A stretch of DNA of 64,000 bases from Bacteroides faecis MAJ27 (lineage in GTDB: Bacteria; Bacteroidota; Bacteroidia; Bacteroidales; Bacteroidaceae). The DNA lies in assembly GCF_900106755.1 (NCBI RefSeq), contig NZ_FNNN01000001.1, positions 186,001-250,000 of the forward strand, written 5' to 3'. Both the position numbers and the translations under genes were made by a program. Of this stretch, positions 18,701 through 28,888 are shown piece by piece. How positions within the stretch are numbered: the stretch's first letter is position 1; each line of letters starts with the position of its first letter. Below the pieces are notes generated by a model that did no database searches, was not told the DNA's origin, and saw only the letters and a program-made list of their open reading frames with translations.

Positions 18701-20689
18701 CTATTTATTGACATAAGTAATACCTTTCCAATCATCAGTACGGAAAGGAGACATTGGCAGATCCGCACCGTTATACATATTGCATATCGGATAATCAGCC
18801 CATGCATAACGTACTGCAACCGGGAGGGTAACTTCAGATGAGGAAACAACAACTGTATTTCCTTCGATCACAGCATCTGCCCAATGAAATTTATGGTCTA
18901 CACCAGCAATGGTAAATCCTTTCGGCATTTCGCCATTCGCCGTCTTCAGACCACCATCAATATGATCAAAGAAGATACGAATTTTATTTCCTTCAATCTT
19001 ATAAGATTTATATATCGGACCGGAATAAGGAATCTTCTCGCCATAAGTCTGCGCCCGGGCCGCTAATGCCAAGCGTCTACCCACTTCTTGCTTGTTCTTC
19101 GGATGAATATCAAACTCCTCACCTATATCAATTGCCACAGCCATACCTGTATTTTGCAAATGTAAAGTCCGAGTTTGAGCTTCTCTCAATTCCGCCCAAG
19201 TAGATTCAACAGGAGCTGTTTGTTTCGCTGTAAAACTAGCTAACTGCACCATATAGAAAGGGAAATCATATCCCCAGCGATTTCTCCAATCAGTAATCAT
19301 CAACGGCATTAAATCACGATACTGAAAAGCCTCTCCCGCATTTGATTCTCCCTGATACCAGATGACTCCTTTGATAGCATAGGGAATCAGTGGATTAAGC
19401 ATAGCATTAAATAAGAAAGTAGGAGAATTTGGATTCCATGACATATCAACAGGCATTGGTGCAACCTCTCTCATATCTAAAGAAACCTGATATTTCCAAT
19501 TACCAGCCAACTGGATAGCTTCTGCATCGGAAAGATGAAGTGAAATACTTTCAGGACTTCCATTGATACCACCAGTACCACCAGTATCCATTACACGTAC
19601 AGCAATCACCGCTTTTCCCTTCTTCACAAGTTCTTTCGGAATCTTATAGCTTCTAGGTGCCATCCATCCTTCTGTATGTCCTATCTGTATACCATTGAAA
19701 TAAGTAAAATCATTATCATCAATAACACCTAAATTCAAGATCAAGTCTTTTCCTGCCCAACCAGCCGGGATATCAATTGTTTTCCTAAACCAAACAAGCC
19801 CACTAAATCCTGGTAAATCTTGTTCTTGCATCAAACCTGGAACTTTCATAGATTTCCATGCCGCATCGTTAAAATCAGGAGCTGCCCATATAACCTCCCC
19901 ATTAACACACCCCTTGTCAATTCTTTCAACTTCAGATTTCCAAGTCTCAACATCTTCTTCAAACTTTTTCTTGCGTCCTTCCTGAGATGCAGGCAAACCG
20001 ACCAATGCTTCGAGTCTTTTCTTCATACTCGGTATAGTGGCTAACGCCTCGTTACTGGTCCATGTTTCTATGATTGTTCCTCCCCAAGATGTATCAACCA
20101 ACCCGATTGGCACATTACGGTATTTATTTAAATCACGTCCAAAGAAGTAACCTGCTGCAGAAAAGTCCGCTACACTCTTTGATGTACACACTTGCCAACC
20201 ATTCTCTTTTGCTGTAATATTCTCAACAGGTGTAGGACTCATCGCATTTTCTACCAGTAAGAAACGAATATTAGGATAATTATTTGCCTCTTCTTTCTCC
20301 TGTTCATAGTTCTTCACCTTGCCCCAACCTTCTACCTGCATTTCCATGTTGGATTGTCCGGAACATATCCAGACTTCACCAATCATTACATTAGAAAGTT
20401 TCACCTTTTTACCATCAGAAATTGTAATATTATAAGGGCCACCCGCTACTGGGGTAGCAACTTTCGTACTCCATTTTCCTTGTTCATCAGCTTGAATAGT
20501 ATATTTCTTCTGATCCCATGAAGTCGTAATTTCTACTTTCTTATTAGGCTTAGACTCGCCCCAGATAGGGGCTTGCGTTTGTTGCTGCAACACCATATTA
20601 TCCGAAAATATCGGAAGCAATTTCACTTGTGCAGAGAGTGTAGCACTCCCTAATAGAAAGAATAGAGAGATTGCAAGATTCTTATTCAT
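18701..20689 (-). CDS. Sialate O-acetylesterase-like (SASA) carbohydrate esterase
   Basis: A 662-residue exported protein (signal peptide ending LSAQ). A jelly-roll N terminus opens with LPIFSDNMVLQQ. The esterase domain holds the nucleophile motif ICSGQSNMEMQ (Ser113) and, after an inserted GH2-like sugar-binding domain (about 280-400), IWYQGESNAGE. The family removes O-acetyl groups from sugars; the name from sialic acid need not reflect the substrate. It is the first gene of the downstream enzyme unit, about 40 bases after a predicted sigma-dependent promoter. In this locus a mannose or rhamnose acetyl ester is more plausible than sialate. Confidence 0.88.
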   Translation of the reverse strand: MNKNLAISLFFLLGSATLSAQVKLLPIFSDNMVLQQQTQAPIWGESKPNKKVEITTSWDQKKYTIQADEQGKWSTKVATPVAGGPYNITISDGKKVKLSNVMIGEVWICSGQSNMEMQVEGWGKVKNYEQEKEEANNYPNIRFLLVENAMSPTPVENITAKENGWQVCTSKSVADFSAAGYFFGRDLNKYRNVPIGLVDTSWGGTIIETWTSNEALATIPSMKKRLEALVGLPASQEGRKKKFEEDVETWKSEVERIDKGCVNGEVIWAAPDFNDAAWKSMKVPGLMQEQDLPGFSGLVWFRKTIDIPAGWAGKDLILNLGVIDDNDFTYFNGIQIGHTEGWMAPRSYKIPKELVKKGKAVIAVRVMDTGGTGGINGSPESISLHLSDAEAIQLAGNWKYQVSLDMREVAPMPVDMSWNPNSPTFLFNAMLNPLIPYAIKGVIWYQGESNAGEAFQYRDLMPLMITDWRNRWGYDFPFYMVQLASFTAKQTAPVESTWAELREAQTRTLHLQNTGMAVAIDIGEEFDIHPKNKQEVGRRLALAARAQTYGEKIPYSGPIYKSYKIEGNKIRIFFDHIDGGLKTANGEMPKGFTIAGVDHKFHWADAVIEGNTVVVSSSEVTLPVAVRYAWADYPICNMYNGADLPMSPFRTDDWKGITYVNK

Positions 20690-20733
20690 ATTAACTACTT
20701 TTTTATAGTATACAATGTTTCAATTTATTTTAT

Positions 20734-20761
20734 GACGAACAAATATACAATAACCACTAAA
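20734..20761 (-). promoter_or_regulatory. ECF-type promoter motif, site 1 (sialate esterase/GH92 unit)
   Basis: The minus strand reads TTTAGTGGT (20761-20753), 14 bases, then TCGTC (20738-20734) followed by AT-rich sequence. This is one of six identical-spacing copies in the locus. The expected transcription start near 20727 would give a leader of about 38 bases. A TATATTTG resembling the housekeeping -7 box overlaps the spacer, so dual control is possible. Confidence 0.75.
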
Positions 20762-20771
20762 CTTACTCCTT

Positions 20772-20820
20772 AAAAAAGTAAAAGAGAATAATGTTTTTAT
20801 AGCAAACATTATTCTCTTTT
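20772..20820 (-). terminator. Strong terminator after the SusC1 operon
   Basis: A perfect 17-bp stem (20780-20796 with 20804-20820) with a 7-base loop. On the minus strand it is followed by TAC and a run of six T's. It separates the transporter unit from the downstream enzyme unit and lies just upstream of promoter site 1. Confidence 0.9.
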
Positions 20821-20841
20821 TATCTAAGCTCTACTTATTTA

Positions 20842-23800
20842 CTAGAAGCCCAACTGAACTCCAAAGTTTATAACACGCTGATTCATATAAGCATCACCTG
20901 CTGTATTGGTCTTAATTTCAGGGTCTTGCTGATATTTATCATAACCGGTAAAAGTCAGTAAGTTATAAGCATTTACATAAAAACGGACATTGTCTAAGAA
21001 CTTAGGTAATGCTGTCTTGGGAAGTTGATAACCCAAGTCAACAGTCTTCAAACGAATATACCATGCATTAATCAGCCAAAAATCCGAATTATAAGCAGAA
21101 GCACTGTTTATTGTACCATCTTGCATTGTCAAACGTGGGAACTCAATACTTTCTCCATTTTCATAACGTTCCTGTGTCCAACGCTTTTGGTGAAGTGGCT
21201 GGAACTGACTCTTACCAGACTCAATCCCTGTTCCATTGATAGCAAAACTATAATCAAACGATCCTTGGAATAATACACTGATACTAAACCCTTTCCAACT
21301 TCCTCCAATCGTCCACCCCAATGTTGTAGTAGGTAAGTTCGGTTTACCAATAGCACGTTTATCAAAATCATTGATAGTACCATCACCATTCAAATCTGCA
21401 TACTTTAAGTCACCTGCCTGCACAGCAATATCAGGTTTAGCCGGAGCGTCCGCAGCACCAGAATTAATCTTTTCAATATCTTCCGGTGTATAATAGCCAA
21501 TCCAATGATAACCAAAAGGCTGCCCAATCTGTCTACCCGTTTCTCTCAACCATTCATATTTCTGTTGAGCCTCAGCTTTATAATCGACTCGATTTTTAGC
21601 ATAACCAAATACAAAATTGGTATTAAAGTTGAAGTTACCAAAACGGTCTTGATAACCAATCTGTCCATCAAAACCTTTATTGGTAGTTTCTGCTACATTT
21701 TCAGGAGACAAGCCGATACCTAATATGTCCGGAATATCATTTCTAGTAACTAGCTGATCATAACGTTTATCTATAAACCAGTCGAAAGTCAAGGAGAATT
21801 TATCAAACAAATTCATATCTACACCAACATTAAACTTTCTCGCTTTCTCCCACGTTACATTTAAATTTCCTAAATCACCTTCTTTAATGCCACTAACACC
21901 AAAGTTGTTACCTTCACCAAAAGCATAAGAATCACCTGTTTTATATACCTGCCGATACAGATAACGATCGCCGCTTGCTACATCTGACCCTACAAGACCA
22001 TAAGAAGTTCTAAACTTCAATAACTGCACATTCCTTCCCAACCAGTCTACATTCTTGAAAAAGTCTTCTTGAGAGATAGCATAACCTATAGCCAATGCTG
22101 GAAAGAATCCGAAATTGTTATCTTTACCAAAACGATCGGTCCCATTATATGCCATGTTCAAATCTACCAAATATTTATTTTTATATTTATAGCCTAGCTG
22201 CATCGTATAACCTTCGAAATTATTGGGAACAGCTGCATCCTTTTCATTTGTTGTACTCTGACGATTGTACAAAAACATAACATTTACATCATGTGCATTA
22301 TTGAAAACATGGGCATATTTCAAAGATGCTTTGATATTCAAATCTTTGATAGCTTTATCTGTACTGTTATATACAAAATACTGCTCATAATCATAGACTC
22401 CATTCGGATTGATATTATACAAACCTGTTGTAGAATCGTAATGATAAGTCGGATATCGTGTACGCATCACTGCACGATAATTTTCATCACTACTGGAATA
22501 TGCCAATTGAAAATCAGCTGCAAGCCCTGGCGTTACGAAGTCCATCTTCCATGTTGCACCATACAAAATATTATTATCATTACGTCTAGTACGTTTATAT
22601 CCTTCATTTGCCAACCGTGCGTTCAATGTCGGTTTTCTATCTTGCGTATCATATAAATAAGCAAATGAACCATCCGGATTCAAAAGTGGAGCCGAATAAG
22701 GGTGCATCTTAGAGAAATCATAAAGCTCACCTGTTACATTCATATTGTACGGTTCATTGATATCCATGAAGCGCGAAGAAACATCTAAACGCATATTGAA
22801 GTTATCAGTCACATCAAAATCAAGATTAGTGCGATAGTTGAAACGACGATAGGAATAATTAGGATTCACACCATCACCAGAATTCCCCCCAAAGTCTTTT
22901 ACCAAGCCATTCTGAGTAAAATATCCCGCAGAAACAAAATATCTCAATTTCTTAGAACCACCTGAGACATCAACATTTATGTTCTCCTGAAATGCCATTT
23001 TCTTAAAAATCTCATCATACCAATTGACATCAGGATGCCCATAAGGATCAGTATGATCTCTGAAAGCGATCATATCGTCTTCAGTATACGGGAAATCAGA
23101 CAAAGTACCATCATTCGTATGTGCTTCCTTTACTAATTGTAAAGATTCGTAAGCGTTCAGAAATTTAGGCGTACGAACTGGGGTTTGCATACCTGTTTCC
23201 AAACGTACATTAATTTTCGGTTTACCTTGCTCCCCACGACGTGTTTTTACTACTAATACACCATTAGCACCTTTGATACCATAGATGGCCGTAGTAGAAG
23301 CATCCTTCAATATTGATATACTTTCAATTTCGTTGACATTAATTTGAGACAACTGTTCATAAGTATACTGCATGTCATCCACCATAATCAACGGTTTGTT
23401 ACCATCATTATTCAAAGAACTGACACCGCGGATAAAGAAGTCGGAAGCATCTTTACCAGGTTGCCCAGACTGTTGCTGACTAAAAAAACCCGGCAGCTTT
23501 CCTGTCAAAGCATTCTGTACACTACTAGTTGGAACATTACGAATCTCACGTGCCTGTATTCCACTAACTGCACCTGTCAACGTTATACGCTTAGCCTTAC
23601 CATAACCAACGACAACGACTTCATCCAAATTTGTTTGATCAGGAGCCAATTCTACATTCAGCATTTGCTGACTATTTACTTTAATGCTTTGTTTCTTAAA
23701 ACCGATATAAGAAAACTCCAATACAGCACCTTTGTTTACATTTAATTGGAAATTACCGTCAATATCGGTAATTGTACCCACTGTTGTACCTTGTATTTTT

Positions 23801-23922
23801 ACATTTACCCCCGGCAACAACTCACCGTCGGCTGAAGAGACAATTCCCTTCAAAACGAACGATTGACCGAACGCCGACATAAAAAGGCTTATACATACTA
23901 ATATTAATAATAGTCTTTTCAT
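20842..23922 (-). CDS. SusC-like TonB-dependent glycan transporter (SusC1)
   Basis: A 1026-residue outer-membrane barrel with a signal peptide ending AFGQ. A carboxypeptidase-like domain (about 24-95) is followed by the TonB-box region DEVVVVGYGKAK, a plug with FIRGVSSL and SILKDASTTAIYG, then the barrel ending VNFGVQLGF-like. It has no STN signalling domain. It starts 4 bases after a SusD stop and is the last gene of its operon, with no SusD behind it, so its partner must be an upstream SusD. It should import oligosaccharides released at the surface. Confidence 0.94.
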   Translation of the reverse strand: MKRLLLILVCISLFMSAFGQSFVLKGIVSSADGELLPGVNVKIQGTTVGTITDIDGNFQLNVNKGAVLEFSYIGFKKQSIKVNSQQMLNVELAPDQTNLDEVVVVGYGKAKRITLTGAVSGIQAREIRNVPTSSVQNALTGKLPGFFSQQQSGQPGKDASDFFIRGVSSLNNDGNKPLIMVDDMQYTYEQLSQINVNEIESISILKDASTTAIYGIKGANGVLVVKTRRGEQGKPKINVRLETGMQTPVRTPKFLNAYESLQLVKEAHTNDGTLSDFPYTEDDMIAFRDHTDPYGHPDVNWYDEIFKKMAFQENINVDVSGGSKKLRYFVSAGYFTQNGLVKDFGGNSGDGVNPNYSYRRFNYRTNLDFDVTDNFNMRLDVSSRFMDINEPYNMNVTGELYDFSKMHPYSAPLLNPDGSFAYLYDTQDRKPTLNARLANEGYKRTRRNDNNILYGATWKMDFVTPGLAADFQLAYSSSDENYRAVMRTRYPTYHYDSTTGLYNINPNGVYDYEQYFVYNSTDKAIKDLNIKASLKYAHVFNNAHDVNVMFLYNRQSTTNEKDAAVPNNFEGYTMQLGYKYKNKYLVDLNMAYNGTDRFGKDNNFGFFPALAIGYAISQEDFFKNVDWLGRNVQLLKFRTSYGLVGSDVASGDRYLYRQVYKTGDSYAFGEGNNFGVSGIKEGDLGNLNVTWEKARKFNVGVDMNLFDKFSLTFDWFIDKRYDQLVTRNDIPDILGIGLSPENVAETTNKGFDGQIGYQDRFGNFNFNTNFVFGYAKNRVDYKAEAQQKYEWLRETGRQIGQPFGYHWIGYYTPEDIEKINSGAADAPAKPDIAVQAGDLKYADLNGDGTINDFDKRAIGKPNLPTTTLGWTIGGSWKGFSISVLFQGSFDYSFAINGTGIESGKSQFQPLHQKRWTQERYENGESIEFPRLTMQDGTINSASAYNSDFWLINAWYIRLKTVDLGYQLPKTALPKFLDNVRFYVNAYNLLTFTGYDKYQQDPEIKTNTAGDAYMNQRVINFGVQLGF

Positions 23923-23926
23923 AATA

Positions 23927-25723
23927 TTACCACTTCGGATTTTGAATCATGTTATCATTCTTAACTACCTCATTATATGGGATCGGATATAAATAGCGTT
24001 TCACATCAAACGTCGTACTTAGGACATCCACTTCATTGAAACTCGTAGTATTTCCTTTTACCCTAATCTCCAAACCTTCCAAAGGATTCTTAAATATCTC
24101 TTCAGCAATTCTCCATCTGCGAATATCCCAATATCGTTGTTCTTCAAATGCCATTTCAATACGCCGTTCGTTTTGAATCACTTCACGCATCTCTGCCTGT
24201 GTCATATTTTTCTTAAGCCCATAAGGAGATTCATCATTACCTGCTTCAATACCAGCACGTGCCCGTAATGCAATGATAGCATCGTACACATCCTGAGAAG
24301 GAGAAGAAAGGTACTCATTCATTGCCTCTGCATAATTCAACAACATCTCTGCATAACGAAACATAACCCAAAGATGTATCTTATTCCCATATTGAGACTC
24401 TTCACCGAATTTACCCATAAACTTACACATATAATAACCCGTCTTAGAATATTCAGCAGAGTTAGATGGATTATTAACTCCTCCGATTGAAATATCAAGC
24501 GTATTATTCAACCAAGATGACCCATGATGCAGTATTGTATAATCCAAACGCGGATCACGGTTTTCATATGGATTACTCTGATTAAGAGTATATTTACTAC
24601 CTTGTCCAGCAAACATACCATCCTTCATAGGGAAAGCGTCTACCAAATTTTGAGTTGGAAGCGTACGTCCTTTACCTAAATTGTCACCAGAAAATCCTAA
24701 AGGCCCATTATTGCTTTCTATAGACTTATCTTCACCCCCCGGACGATAAAAGATGACTTCAGGATTATTAGTCTTATTATAAAAACCTAAAAAGACGTCA
24801 CGAAAATCCCGATTATCGCCATCAGATGTAGACTGTGTTAAACCATATGCCCCATTACCATTCGGACCGTACTCATCAATAAATGTCTTGGCAGCTTTAG
24901 CCGCATCATTCCAACGCTCTCTATCATAAGAAGCATAGCCTATCAATTCATTACCAATCTCAATAGGACGTTCATTAAATAAAGGACTCGCTGCATATAA
25001 TAGCACTCGAGACTTTAAAGCTAGACAAGCCTCACGAGTAGGAGTATGTGCATATTGTTCAAAATCAGGCATTGGATTGGTACGCAAATCATCTTTAATA
25101 TCATCTAATTCATCACAAATATACTGTACACATTGCTCAAAAGTATTTCTTGGGATCTCCATATCATCACCCAATATATGTACATCATCCCCCATCAAAG
25201 GAACACCACCATAGCGTTTCACTAATTCGAAATAGAAATAAGCTCTCAAGAAACGCGCTTCTGCTTTCATTGTAACATTCAATGGTTTTGTTTCTCCCTT
25301 TGCGTTCTTATAAGTCAGCATAAAAGGGACAACATCAATATGATTAATTAGAATGTTTGCCTTACGGATTCCTGAATAATACTCTTTCCATCGCATGTCC
25401 GATTCAACACGTGTACTCGCAGTATACCGTCCCATTGCCAACTTATAAACATCCGGGTCAGAAACATTTATAGATATAGCATCATCAGACGCAGCATCTA
25501 AATAATCACTTCCTACACGATTGTGCCCGTTTTGCAACGTAGCATAAATATTATTCATAAACTTTACCGCATTCGTACCAAGAGAATCGGTTTTTGAAAA
25601 TACAAAATCAATTGATACCAGTTCAACTGGCTCTGGTTCATACCCATCGGTACAGGATACAGCTGTAAACAACAATCCAGCTCCGATTAGCGTCAAATAT
25701 TTATTTCGTATCATAGATATCAT
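23927..25723 (-). CDS. SusD-like glycan-binding lipoprotein (SusD1)
   Basis: A 598-residue surface lipoprotein (signal ending AVSC). The TPR-like SusD core shows ARFLRAYFYFELVKRYGGVPL, the C-terminal RYAEMLLNYAEA and ERRIEMAFEEQRYWDIRRW. It caps a SusC barrel and captures glycan. It lies 6 bases after SusC2 and 4 bases before SusC1, so it could partner either. An internal ATG three codons in (25714) is an alternative start. Confidence 0.93.
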   Translation of the reverse strand: MISMIRNKYLTLIGAGLLFTAVSCTDGYEPEPVELVSIDFVFSKTDSLGTNAVKFMNNIYATLQNGHNRVGSDYLDAASDDAISINVSDPDVYKLAMGRYTASTRVESDMRWKEYYSGIRKANILINHIDVVPFMLTYKNAKGETKPLNVTMKAEARFLRAYFYFELVKRYGGVPLMGDDVHILGDDMEIPRNTFEQCVQYICDELDDIKDDLRTNPMPDFEQYAHTPTREACLALKSRVLLYAASPLFNERPIEIGNELIGYASYDRERWNDAAKAAKTFIDEYGPNGNGAYGLTQSTSDGDNRDFRDVFLGFYNKTNNPEVIFYRPGGEDKSIESNNGPLGFSGDNLGKGRTLPTQNLVDAFPMKDGMFAGQGSKYTLNQSNPYENRDPRLDYTILHHGSSWLNNTLDISIGGVNNPSNSAEYSKTGYYMCKFMGKFGEESQYGNKIHLWVMFRYAEMLLNYAEAMNEYLSSPSQDVYDAIIALRARAGIEAGNDESPYGLKKNMTQAEMREVIQNERRIEMAFEEQRYWDIRRWRIAEEIFKNPLEGLEIRVKGNTTSFNEVDVLSTTFDVKRYLYPIPYNEVVKNDNMIQNPKW

Positions 25724-25729
25724 AGTATA

Positions 25730-28700
25730 TTAGAATTTAACATTAATACCTGTGCTGATGCAACGTTGTAGCGGATAGTTACCGAAGCTAACTTCGGGGT
25801 CAACGAGTTCATTAGCAGCTTTTGTGAATAAGTTTTGTCCACTTACGAAAACCTTCACACGTGCTCCACCTAAATAATTACGACAGAATGAATCAGGTAA
25901 GTTATATCCTAAACTAACATTTTTCAACCGAATATAATTACCGGAACGTAACCAAAAAGAAGACCCCCAGCCATTACCTTGATTATACTTATTACCACCA
26001 GCACTCAACCTCGGGAAAGTTGCTGTAGCAGCAGTTTCTGGAGTCCATCGATCTAACATGTTTTCATATGCCTGTCCATAAACTTGTCCTTGAGTTTGAA
26101 AACCTTCCAATAAATTCCAATCACTCATTAAAACATCTTTATTGTACACTCCTTGCCAAAACATTGAGAATTCTAATCCACGCCATTCGAAACCTAAATC
26201 AATACCAAAATAAGAGAGTGGTTTATCGCCACCAATCATTACCTTATCAAAGTCATTGATAACTCCATCGTTATTCTGATCTTTGTACTTGATATCACCA
26301 GGCTGAATATTGTTAAATCCTTCAATTACAGGACTCTTTGTAATTTCGTCTTGAGAAGTGAAAAAACCTTCTGCCACCAAACCGAAGATTGCCCCTTTGG
26401 GTTTACCTGTAGTACGCAGATATTCATAAGGCACTTTTTGTTCGTCTTTATATAACACTTTACTTTGCTCACAACTCCAGTTAGCAGATGCATAATAATT
26501 AAAATCGCCAACGTGATCTTGATAGGTAATTGAGAATTCACCTCCATACCAACGTTCTTTAGCAATATTTTCATCTGGATAATTCTGGCCAATTAGTTCG
26601 ATACTTTTTCCACGAGCCTGCAACAAGTCATAATATTTATCATTAAAATAATCAGCAGTTACCTGTAATTTATTGTTAAACAAAGCTATATCTACACCAA
26701 TATTCAGTTTATTACCTTTTTCCCACGTTTGATATAAATTCGCCAGTTTATCTTTTTCTGTAAAACTTCCTGAACTTTGTCCTAAATTAGTCCCCAACCG
26801 ATAATCATCACCTCCTGAGGAATAAGTCTGATAATACGTATAGTACCCAGCATTGTTCATACCATTACCTGTTTTACCATACACACCGCGTATCTTTAGT
26901 TGATTCAGCCACTCACAGTTTTCCATAAAATTCTCTTTGCTGATATCCCATCCTAAACCGAAAGCATAAAAGGTTCCCCACCTTCTGCCTGGAGCATAAC
27001 GATTGTAATAACTTTCACTTAATGCTACCTGTGCAAAATATCGCCCCGCATAATCATAAGAGACATCACCTATAATATTTGATGGATATTCAGGAAGATC
27101 CCAGTTAGTAAGAGTATTTCGCGTATCTCCTAGAACACTGGCCTTAAATTTGTGCTTATCAAATTGACGTTCATAATCAACAGCAAGTTGACCATACATC
27201 TGCCGATAGGTAGACACAGAACTAAATGAATTTGATTGCGTTTTCTTTTCTCCATACCGAGTATAAACGTCATTGCCATCCTTATCAATAGTATAATCAA
27301 AAACTTCAGAAGTTTTTGTTCGTTTCGTAGTCGAACGATTCTGAGAAGTTACACTACCTACCATACGAACAGACAAGCCTTTAACTAACTTGCCAAAATC
27401 ATAGCGCAAATTAATAGCTCCCAATACATCCCGAGCCCCATCTGTTATATAACCAGAGTTAATAGTCTGCGATAGCAAATTATTATTGAACGACTGACTA
27501 CCTCCCCATGATCCATCCGGATTTGTCACAGGATATGCATTACTTGGAGTAGAATAAATTGAACTGAGAATATCATCATACCCATTTCCAGTCCCTCCTG
27601 GTTGGGTACCTTCTTCTATACGTCCCATCAAAGTAACTTTTGCAATCAAATCATCAGTTATATTGATGTTCACTTTAGAAGAAATCATATAACGATCAAA
27701 TGTCATATTTGTATCGTGAGCATCTCCACCTGGATTTTTAAATAATCCATTTTCACCTACATAGCCTACACTAATAAAATATTGTGCGTACTTGTTACCA
27801 CCTGTAGCATTCAAATTATAAGACTGAGTAGTCGAATTTTTGTTCATCAGTTCATCACACCAATTCACACTTGGATGTGTATACGGGCTGGAATGATCAC
27901 GAAACTTAATAAAGTCATCATAAGAATAAAAGGGATTTTTACCATCATTCAGCAACGCCTCATTCAATAAATAAGCATATTGAGAAGTAGACAGCGGATT
28001 TAGTTTTTTCACAGAACTCTGCACACCAAACCGTCCAGTAAACGATAACTGAAATCCCTGTTTGATAGGATCTTTAGTAGTAATTACTAATGCACCACGA
28101 GAACTGCGCATCCCCAAAAACATAGATGACAAAGCATCCTTCTGAATTGATACCGATTCAATAGCATCAGGATCGATAGAATACAATTCTCTTTGCACAC
28201 CATCCACTACCACCACCGGTGCATTGTGGCGTGATAGAACATTAAATTCCGTATTATCACTATATGCCTCTTTACCCAATGTAGGGCTATTAAAGTTAAA
28301 GATGGTTCCAGAAGAACTGGATTCAATTTGACTCTTACGTGCACCACGAGTACGTACAATATCTAATCCTAGTAAACGCCCTTGTAATGAAGGAAGAATA
28401 GTAGTTCCCATCAATGAACTAACCTGATCTGTATAAACCGTAGCAGCTGAACCTAAATAGCTTGCTTTATCTTTCGTATCATAAGGTCCATTTATTACAT
28501 CTGGAAATTTCACGAACTCTTCTGTCAACGTTACTTTAAAAATACGTTCCAGATTTCTTAGCTTGTTCACCTTAATCTCCTTATGTAAAAAACCTGGATG
28601 AGAAAAACGAAGCATATCGCCCTTCTTATACTGAAATTCAAAAGCTCCATCATCACCTGTCACAGTCTTAAAATCAGTATTCTTCATCGTGATTACAACA

Positions 28701-28864
28701 CCCGAGACAGGATTGCCATATTGATCGATTACCTTACCTGTAATATTAGCCGTTCCTCCTGCTTCTTGAGCCACCGCATTCAAATGTCCCAAGCCAAATA
28801 GTAGCCACATTACAAACCATGTGAAACAGTACCGACTATTTCTTTTATTCAAAATATTACGCAT
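25730..28864 (-). CDS. Atypical SusC-like TonB-dependent transporter (SusC2)
   Basis: A 1044-residue barrel protein. A signal segment (about 15-33) precedes a carboxypeptidase-like domain (GKVIDQYGNPVSGVVITM). The usual DEVVVVGYG stretch is absent; the corresponding region reads FVKFPDVINGPYDTKDKAS. The plug is divergent but keeps VVVVDGVQRELYSIDPDAIESVSIQKDA-type sequence. The barrel and the C-terminal ISTGINVKF end are normal. The missing TonB-box-like stretch suggests altered energy coupling, or a partner role beside SusC1. It follows the DUF4961-like gene by 24 bases. Confidence 0.88.
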   Translation of the reverse strand: MRNILNKRNSRYCFTWFVMWLLFGLGHLNAVAQEAGGTANITGKVIDQYGNPVSGVVITMKNTDFKTVTGDDGAFEFQYKKGDMLRFSHPGFLHKEIKVNKLRNLERIFKVTLTEEFVKFPDVINGPYDTKDKASYLGSAATVYTDQVSSLMGTTILPSLQGRLLGLDIVRTRGARKSQIESSSSGTIFNFNSPTLGKEAYSDNTEFNVLSRHNAPVVVVDGVQRELYSIDPDAIESVSIQKDALSSMFLGMRSSRGALVITTKDPIKQGFQLSFTGRFGVQSSVKKLNPLSTSQYAYLLNEALLNDGKNPFYSYDDFIKFRDHSSPYTHPSVNWCDELMNKNSTTQSYNLNATGGNKYAQYFISVGYVGENGLFKNPGGDAHDTNMTFDRYMISSKVNINITDDLIAKVTLMGRIEEGTQPGGTGNGYDDILSSIYSTPSNAYPVTNPDGSWGGSQSFNNNLLSQTINSGYITDGARDVLGAINLRYDFGKLVKGLSVRMVGSVTSQNRSTTKRTKTSEVFDYTIDKDGNDVYTRYGEKKTQSNSFSSVSTYRQMYGQLAVDYERQFDKHKFKASVLGDTRNTLTNWDLPEYPSNIIGDVSYDYAGRYFAQVALSESYYNRYAPGRRWGTFYAFGLGWDISKENFMENCEWLNQLKIRGVYGKTGNGMNNAGYYTYYQTYSSGGDDYRLGTNLGQSSGSFTEKDKLANLYQTWEKGNKLNIGVDIALFNNKLQVTADYFNDKYYDLLQARGKSIELIGQNYPDENIAKERWYGGEFSITYQDHVGDFNYYASANWSCEQSKVLYKDEQKVPYEYLRTTGKPKGAIFGLVAEGFFTSQDEITKSPVIEGFNNIQPGDIKYKDQNNDGVINDFDKVMIGGDKPLSYFGIDLGFEWRGLEFSMFWQGVYNKDVLMSDWNLLEGFQTQGQVYGQAYENMLDRWTPETAATATFPRLSAGGNKYNQGNGWGSSFWLRSGNYIRLKNVSLGYNLPDSFCRNYLGGARVKVFVSGQNLFTKAANELVDPEVSFGNYPLQRCISTGINVKF

Positions 28865-28888
28865 ATAATCTTTTTTTAAGGTTAAACT

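Noticed and set aside
18701..20689. Involvement in sialic acid metabolism because of the sialate esterase label
   Set aside because: No sialidase, lyase or sialate transporter genes are present; the family name is broader than the substrate.
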